The position numbers were made by a program, and so were the translations under genes. Shown piece after piece: positions 57,181 to 64,000 of a DNA stretch of 64,000 bases (its first letter is position 1; the number at the start of each line of letters is the position of its first letter). The stretch covers positions 34,553,426-34,617,425 of the forward strand of contig CM051036.1 of the NCBI GenBank assembly GCA_027627225.1, in the 5' to 3' direction. This DNA is from Congeria kusceri (taxonomy: Eukaryota; Mollusca; Bivalvia; Myida; Dreissenidae). Under the pieces are notes generated by a model. It did no database searches, was not told the DNA's origin, and was given only the letters and a program-made list of their open reading frames with translations.

Positions 57181-59300
57181 TAATGTAATGGATAGACGGG
57201 AAATAGATTTTGAATAGAGGTGAAGTAATGTAATGTAATGTCTATCTGAATGTGTGAGTGACTGGTTGATTACATGGCATGCTTATGTTTATTTCATATA
57301 CTCAATATTAAAATAAAAAACGTATAGGTGTTGCTTGGTCACTATGACGTAGATCTCTCAAAACTATATATTACATCCCCATCTATCCATATATTTTTTA
57401 CCGTCTATCCATTACATTACTCTCATGTATAAAAAACTTACTCCCGTCTATCCGTTTACATTACGCCCCATATATTAATATGTACTTGACGTCTATCCGT
57501 TACATTACTTCCCATCGATTCATATCTACTTCCCGTCTATCCATAACATTACTTCCCATCTATCAAAAACTGCTTCCCATCTGTCCATTACAATAAATTT
57601 CCATCTATCAATATCTACATCCCATCTGTCATTACATTACTTGACATCTATCAATATCTACTTCCCATCTGTCATTACATTACTTCCCATCTATCAAAAA
57701 CTTCTTCCCATCTGTCCATTACAATAACTTTCCATCTATCTACTTCCCATCTGTCCATTACACTACTTGACATCTATTAACATTTCACTCCCGTCTATTC
57801 ATTACATTACTTCCTATGTATTAATATCTAACTCCCGTCTATTCATTACATTACTTCCCATCTATCAATATTTTACTTCCCGTCAATCCATCACATTACT
57901 TCCCATTTATCAATATCTTCTTCCATCTGTCTATTACATTACTTCCCATGTATTAGTAATTAACACTCGTCTATCCATTATATTACTTCCCATCTATTAA
58001 TATCTACTTCCCGTCTATCCGTTCCATTACTTCTCATATATTAGTACCTACTTCCCGTCTATCCATTACATTACTTTACATCTAGCTCAGTTGGTAGAGC
58101 GCTGGACTACAACTCCGAGGATCGCGGGTTCGAATCCCAGCCCGCCACATAACTTGTGTGGGGATTGGTCATGAAATTATTTCTACGGCCATTCTCCCCC
58201 TACCTCTGATTCAAGTAGGGCAGTTGTCAGTTACTGGCATAAGTATGTACACTTAGTACTGGTAAACCAGCTTACCCAGGAAAAGTGTGAGTAGGTTAAC
58301 TGACCGCCGTTATATGACTGAAATACTGTTGAATACGGCGAAAAATCCAAACAAACAAACAAACAAACAAACAAACCCTCAATTCAAAATCTACTTCCCG
58401 TTAATCCGTTACATTACTTCCCATCTTTCAAATTTGACTTCCCGTCTATTCATTACATTACTTCACATCTATTCAAAATCTCAGTACTTTCCGTCTATCC
58501 GTTACATTACTTCCCATCTGTTAATACCTACTTCCCGTCTATCCATTACATTACTTCTCATCTATCAATGTCTTCTCATCCGTCCGTTACATTACTTCCC
58601 ATCTACCAATATCTTCTGCCCATCCGTCCATTACATTACTTTCCATCTATCAATATCTTTTTACCATCCGTCCATCACATTGCTTCCCATCTATTAATAC
58701 CGACTTTTCCGTTTAACCATTACATTACTTCTCGTCTATTAATATCTGCTTCCCGTCTGTCCATTACATTAATTCCTAATATCAATATCTACATCCCGTT
58801 TATCCATAACATTACTTCCCATATATTTAATATATACTTCCCGTCTATCCACAACTATACTTCTAACTATATCCATTGCGATACTTCCCATATAGCTATA
58901 ACGTTTCTTCCGATTATATACATAACGATATTTCCCATATAGCCTCAACGCTACTTCCAATGTATCCATTACGTTGTTTCCCATATAGTCATAACGTTAC
59001 TTCCCATAATATCCATTACACATTGTAATTTACAATACTTCACATTATATCCATTACAATACTTCGCATTATATCCATTACGTTACTTCCCATTATATCC
59101 ATTACAATACTTCCCATTATATTCATTACAATACGTTCCATTATATGTATTACAATACTACCCATTATATCCATTACGTTATTTCCCAATATATCCATTA
59201 CAATACTTCCAATTCATTCATTAAAATACTTCGCATTATATCCTTTGTGGTACTTCCCATTATATCCTTTACAAAACTTCCCATGTATCCAATACGTTAC
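57180..59300. repeat. 44-bp degenerate tandem repeat, array 3, with a derived 24-bp unit
   Basis: 57180-57240 is in the inverted orientation. 57360-58080 and 58385-58850 have many CCATTACATTACTTCCCATC units. From about 58850 the unit shortens to roughly 24 bp (ACTTCCCATTATATCCATTAC). A SINE (58077-58376) interrupts the array. Open frames inside are repetitive artefacts. Confidence 0.85.
58077..58376 (+). mobile_element. tRNA-derived SINE with conserved body and AAAC tail
   Basis: tRNA-like head with A box TAGCTCAGTTGGTAGAGC (58083-58100) and B box GGTTCGAATCC (58127-58137), body GTAGGGCAGTTGTCAGTTAC, and the 3' region GACCGCCGTTATATGACTGA ... AATACTGTTGAATACGGCG, ending in (AAAC)n at 58352-58375. 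The 3' region resembles SINE tails common in bivalve genomes. The acceptor stem cannot form, so this is not a functional tRNA. Confidence 0.8.
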
Positions 59301-59750
59301 TTCCCATTAGTCAGTTATTACGTTTATTACAGCATAAAGATGAGGGTATACATAACAGAATTAGGTGAAGAGATAACACAATACCGGTCACACATAACAT
59401 AAAACGGAGGGTACATTTCTCTTACGTAACTAGGTAACATGATAAAATAACCTGAAAGATTTATATATACTCTTGGGTTTTTCATCAGATAACATTCGAA
59501 GTAAAATTTCGCTTGTAATGGCCAGAAAATTGAGTCACTAGAATAAGGTCAAACGTTACACTATATACAGCCATCGTTAACTATTCGCCTTTCTTCATTT
59601 AGTAATCTACATTACACAGTTTAAGTGTGTAATGGCAAGAAAATTGAGTTACTAGAATAACGTCAACCGCTATACTATTCTTAGTATACAGTCATCTTTA
59701 ACTAGTTGCCGTTCTTGATTTCGTAAATCTACATTGCACAGTTTTATTTT

Positions 59751-61366
59751 CTAGGAAAAATCAACTTCACAAACAAGCACGTTCTTGTAGCTGCAGAGGG
59801 CATCATCTAGCTCACCTCCCCAAACAAGCAAGCATGTGCCGCTGAAATTCTCTACAGGTTGTTGAGACATTGGAACACCAGACAACCAAAGCCAGACTCC
59901 GTCCAACTTCCTTGCCCCTAACCAGTAGTTATTGGACTGCATCAGATTCTTGGTTCTGTTCAATTCGGACAATGTCTCCGCGCTGGCCAATTTCCACCCC
60001 AAGCTTTCACAGTGTCCCTTTGCCTTGTCCCAATCCATGAGTTCCGTTACGCCAATGAACACTTTGTCATTTGGATCAACCTTAAATAAAACAACGCACA
60101 TATAGTATTTAGTATGATGACGCATATGGGCATCAAATATGAAGGTCAATATACAATCAATTTCATGTTACACTGAAATTATATGTAAATAGTCACAGTG
60201 ATAGTTATGGGTGTTGGTCATAAAATAATTTATACGGCCATACTCCTCCTACCTCTGATTCAAGTAAGGTAGTTGTCATTTACTGGCACTTGGTACTGGT
60301 AACCCGCTAAGATCGTCTAATGATCATAAAGAATCATTTACAATATTCCTGGGGCCAGACGGTGACCCGGATCACCACCAACATCTAACCATATGATCTA
60401 ATTTCCCATCGCCAACATTCGCAGAAGATTTCATGCAAATATGATCATAACTGGTTGCGTAAATTTGCTATCACTTATCAGCAGACAAACCCAAGTAAGC
60501 CAAAACATAACCTCTATGGCGAAGGAAATAAACTCCCGAGCATGACCACGTGTGTAGGATGTCCCCAAATATTGTGGACGATTACATTTCAACTAAATTA
60601 CAAATGATAGATCTACAACTTTTTTGAAGCAATCTTATTCTGACACGTGCGTGCTTCGCAAGTAGTATAGTTGCTATAAAATCACATTGTATCGCGAATA
60701 TTACCGGGTTGCCGGTTCTTCCTTACGCAAATGCGTTATGGAATTCCATTCAAGATATATTGCTCAAGAACAAACGCTCTTGATTTTTAGACAATACATG
60801 CAGCCCAATGTCATAAGTGATACCGTGTTTACTGTATTATAATCGCGACGCCTCAAAATTCAGCAACGTAGAAGCTTCAATTGTCCTTTTAACTTATTTC
60901 TATTTAATGACACACTCGTTAAACGAAGTGTAACAGTATCTTTTGTCCCGCGTTGGGAAACAACAATAACTTGAATCCGTTTTTGGAAACAGAAATCCGT
61001 CCAAAATGTATACCAGTATAATGTATATTTCTAATGCATATAATTTAGTCCATTATACATGTAATGCAAGCTTACCTTTGTGTAACCATTTATTTGCAAA
61101 GACTTTAGACGGACAAAAATATTATCCCTTAAATAATACAGTCCGCACATTCCAGCGTTGGAACCACTGCCTGTATACTCCACATACCGACATCCCTCAT
61201 TGCACGAAGTCATACAGGCGATGCGACTCGAGGCATATTTCGTTATTTTTTCCTCATATGTTATCGAAACTGTTGCCAATTTCTTAAACTTTGCTGCCTT
61301 CGTAGAACAAGCATCGCTGGCAATAAGAACAGCTAGAACGACTGCTTTCGTTATTCCCAAGACCAT
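59751..61366 (-). CDS. Secreted PAN/apple plus C-type lectin domain protein (2 exons)
   Basis: Probable secreted recognition or adhesion protein of 206 residues. Exon 1, 61366-61076 (97 codons): signal peptide 1-20, then a PAN-like domain with cysteines at 51, 55, 59 and 73. Exon 2, 60080-59751 (109 codons plus stop): C-type lectin fold with WDKAKGHCESLGWKLA, NNYWLGAR and four core cysteines (121, 180, 193, 201). Both splice sites are good (donor GTAAG at 61075, acceptor TTTATTTAAG before 60080) and in phase 0. The Ca-dependent sugar-binding motifs are altered: QPV (171-173) where QPD/EPN is usual, and LDD where WND is usual, so canonical sugar binding is doubtful. An AATAAA lies only a few bases after the stop. 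The intron contains a truncated SINE. Confidence 0.82.
60207..60310 (+). mobile_element. Truncated SINE body
   Basis: Matches the middle of the SINE at 58077-58376 (GGTCATAAAATAATTTATAC, CCTACCTCTGATTCAAGTAA, GTTGTCATTTACTGGCA) but lacks the tRNA-like head and the tail. It lies in the intron of the PAN-lectin gene. Confidence 0.75.
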
Positions 61367-61608
61367 CTTGATGCTTGATATATAGCTGCTATAGGCCTAT
61401 TGCGGAAAACCGACGCGCACCTATATATTTGCTTTCGTATTCAGCTACGGTGATTAAAGTGAAGCTGTGTCTACGGTATTCCGTTTTTTGTCATTTAGAT
61501 TCACATGTGTCGTTGCTGGTCACCAACTGTCGCGGTTTATCCCGATATGAAATGTTGTAGACACATATGTACTGTACTTAGTATATCTTACCCTACTCGC
61601 AAAACTAT

Positions 61609-61870
61609 ATGTGAGGCGTGTCGTGGGAAAATCGGGCTGAATGCATGTGCGTATTTATAAGTGTCGTCCCGGAATGGCATATGCAGTCCGCAGAGGCTAA
61701 TCCGGGACGACACTTTTCGCCTACAGTGGATTTATGTTTAGTAGAGACTTATTTCAAACATAAAATACCATAAACGCGGTAAGTGTCGTCCTTGCGGACT
61801 GCACAGGCTGATCCAGGACGACACATTACCCAGACGCATTAAGCCCGGTTTTCCCACGACACACCTCATT
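61609..61870. mobile_element. Double-hairpin MITE, copy 2
   Basis: Ends GTGAGGCGTGTCGTGGGAAA and the complement of ATGAGGTGTGTCGTGGGAAA. Two internal palindromes with GTGTCGTCC arms, as in 10027-10295. About 240 bp upstream of the PAN-lectin start. Confidence 0.75.
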
Positions 61871-63070
61871 TATAGAAAAGAAAACAGAAGAGCTGATAAT
61901 TGTCGATGCCATAGTAATATTTTAACTCCGAACTACTGTAGGGCGGGGGGGGGGGGGGGTTAAAATTACAGCGAATGCGTTTAAAGAGTTTTGATCTTTT
62001 GGTATATACAACTTTACGGTAGATGTTTTCAACGATTGAAATAAGTCTGACTCTTTTAAATTCAACTGTTATCGTCGATGTTTAAGCGCTTGCTGTTACA
62101 CTCCTCTCTTCTTCTTCAAGAGTTTAGCTTGCTTGGCTGCCCTGGTTTGTTCCCTCGTAGCGATTAATAGGACCCATTTACAGGTAGGAAAATTGTTAAA
62201 TTTCAAAATTTATGTTATAGATCCCAAAACGAAAAGTACATTATATATAATCACACGAAATAACACTCCCGACAGAGGAATCATTATGTTGTCATTTATG
62301 GGCAATCGTCAATTGAAATGGATAACATATAAAGCGTGTGTTACGCTTTTCGTCGGTATTTTGTATATATTTGTAACGAAGTAGTAAAATCTTGCTTGAA
62401 GACGAAATACAAATGCATTTAATTTTTAAATTATATAAAAAAATTCTTTACGACCTGCCGGTATTCCTTACTTTTACTATGTACGGTCACGTGGTACACG
62501 GTTATTGATACCTAAAATTACAGTTCTGAAAAACTAAAACATGAATAATGTCGTATTTGTTGTTTAAGTTAACTAAGTTAATTTTAATGTGAAATATTTT
62601 TTAATTAAATTGGTTGTTATTTGTAGTAGACTGAGGACAATGTCCATAGGATTATGGAACAATTGAAACTATTTGATTTAGAAGGTGCGATAAAATAAAA
62701 TGATACATAAACAATGTAATTCACAATATACATATACGCCACACTATTAATTATTTGTACAAGTAACGATGCCTTCACCTTTTTTGTTCTATGAAAATGA
62801 CATTGAAGTGTTAAATCAATACTATCTCTGAGTATGTCTGCGATAAAGTTTGAAACAGTTTCAGTAGCCATTTGTATGCAAATAAAACATGAGGAACTAG
62901 GTCGTACACCGACAGTATCCTGTGCTTTTTCCAGTTTCAGTTAATTCTTCTGGACTTACAGGGACAATGTCAACGAAACGAGTCCCATAGGGGAAAACCA
63001 CTATGGTTTTTTCCAGTATTTTTCTTTATTTGTTTTTATCAAAAGTCTCACAATGTAGCAAACTATTCCA
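61871..63070. other. No gene recognised
   Basis: A G-run lies at about 61944-61958. 62210-62275 (AGATCCCAAAACGAAAAGTA) weakly matches 30250-30310, suggesting another dispersed repeat. The open frames at 62133-62384 and 62617-62871 have no recognised domain. Confidence 0.45.
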
Positions 63071-63074
63071 GTGG

Positions 63075-63430
63075 TTTTTTCACCTTTGCGTGGAAGGTGG
63101 CGGGGCCCTTCAGATGGAGAATTTTACGGCAAAAGGGGATTTTTGTTAGAAAAGCATTATAACATGTTTATATTCTACTTCGATATAAAACATTTATTAA
63201 TTGTTTCGCTACAACTGATAACTTGAATTAACTTGGTTGGATGAAAAATTGCTGATATTGTTTACGCTAACTCCACTGTCTTAGCCAATTTTTGTCCAAA
63301 TTTGGTCTTCCTTTTTTTCAAAATAAAGCTTGTCTTAAGAGGGGAATGTTAAGGTAAATATAGGGAAAAATTTAGACTTTTTAAGCAGGGGAAGGGGGTC
63401 GAATTTCGGGCCCAAATTGGCCCTAAAAAC
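63075..63430. repeat. Dispersed repeat A, copy 2
   Basis: Matches 13285-13655 in the same orientation, about 50 kb away, with numerous substitutions. 63431-64000 holds nothing recognisable. Confidence 0.75.
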
Positions 63431-64000
63431 ACACTGTATTCATTCATTATTTATTGTTAACGATTTGTATAGCTCATTTCTTGAACATTATAACATTGCA
63501 TTTGCTGAAGGAGATCCTTTTTTCGTCGACATAGTCCTTATAAGGCTTACCCCGTATAAGAAATACCAAAGCTTAAACTTACAAATGTACAATGAAGTTT
63601 GAACGTAGTGCACAGATTTTTTTCGCCAATGTTGGCGATACTGGTTGTATGTATGGCCGCTTGCACATGTTTTGTATTATGCACGTTGGTTGTTTTATTC
63701 TCAGTAAATTTTTTATTGTTGATTTATAGTCAGTAAATTCTATTGTTGAATTTTAAAGTAAAATGTTAATGTCCATTAACGGTGATTTTGTCCGTGACCT
63801 CCGATAAGAAAAAAGGGTATTTTCAACTAATTATATAAACAAAAAGCTGAAAATACAAGTTCCTGCTAAAGTTACATGTCCCTTTGCAGTTTGAGAATAT
63901 AAATTGAGAAATATTTCTTATCTGAGTATTAATTACTAATTAGATTTCCCCAAATATTATCATGTTTTTAAATGTATGTTTTTGTTTGTTTTATGCATGT

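Noticed and set aside
58083..58146. tRNA gene
   Set aside because: Good A and B boxes, but the 5' acceptor half does not pair with the 3' CCCGCC and a SINE body with AAAC tail follows.
57360..59300. CRISPR-like array of short repeats
   Set aside because: Eukaryotic context; units are contiguous and degenerate with no unique spacers.
61379..61385. TATA box of the PAN-lectin gene (TATATAT)
   Set aside because: Only about 13-19 nt from the ATG, too close to place a start site downstream and still include the codon.

Overview
The window looks like AT-rich, repeat-dense animal nuclear DNA, most likely from a bivalve mollusc. Spliced genes, tRNA-derived SINEs with an AAAC tail, Penelope, DIRS and hAT elements, and a secreted PAN plus C-type lectin gene all fit that. 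A double-hairpin MITE present twice resembles repeats I associate with heterodont bivalves such as Dreissena, but the species is a guess. No prokaryotic features are seen.

Layout. 1-20414 (minus strand) holds the 5' two thirds of the motor domain and the whole N-terminal extension of a kinesin-3 family KIF14 orthologue. Six exons give 441 codons and the gene runs off the left edge. Its 12 kb third intron is a nest of insertions: a 42-bp palindromic satellite split by a 14-bp-TIR element and by two copies of a foldback element, one of which carries its own hAT-like MITE. A nearly intact 2.6 kb hAT transposon with a perfect 8-bp target duplication follows, then further MITEs. 20860-23140 is a decayed LINE. 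24306-26093 (minus) is a complete GMC oxidoreductase read in one exon. 31465-32499 (plus) is a small three-exon single-pass membrane protein resembling CYYR1. 33-47 kb is mostly tandem repeats, SINEs and MITEs, including a 556-bp MULE-like foldback with a 9-bp target duplication and a 129-bp near-perfect palindrome. 48344-48527 is one exon of an RGK-type small GTPase.

48815-51028 (minus) is a rearranged Penelope-like retroelement with terminal direct repeats. Each terminal repeat contains a recognisable hammerhead-ribozyme relic; the right-hand copy keeps a perfect 8-bp helix I. 55.4-59.3 kb combines a DIRS-type reverse transcriptase relic with three tandem or dispersed repeat families that also occur together at 35.7-37.7 kb and 42.5-43.1 kb, which suggests they are parts of one composite element. 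59751-61366 (minus) is a two-exon secreted PAN and C-type lectin protein.

The host genes do not form a pathway: a mitotic motor, a flavoenzyme, an adaptor-like membrane protein, a GTPase exon and a lectin. The most distinctive content is the mobile DNA: the Penelope ribozyme, the inverted reverse transcriptase block, and repeat arrays that start at KIF14 splice sites.
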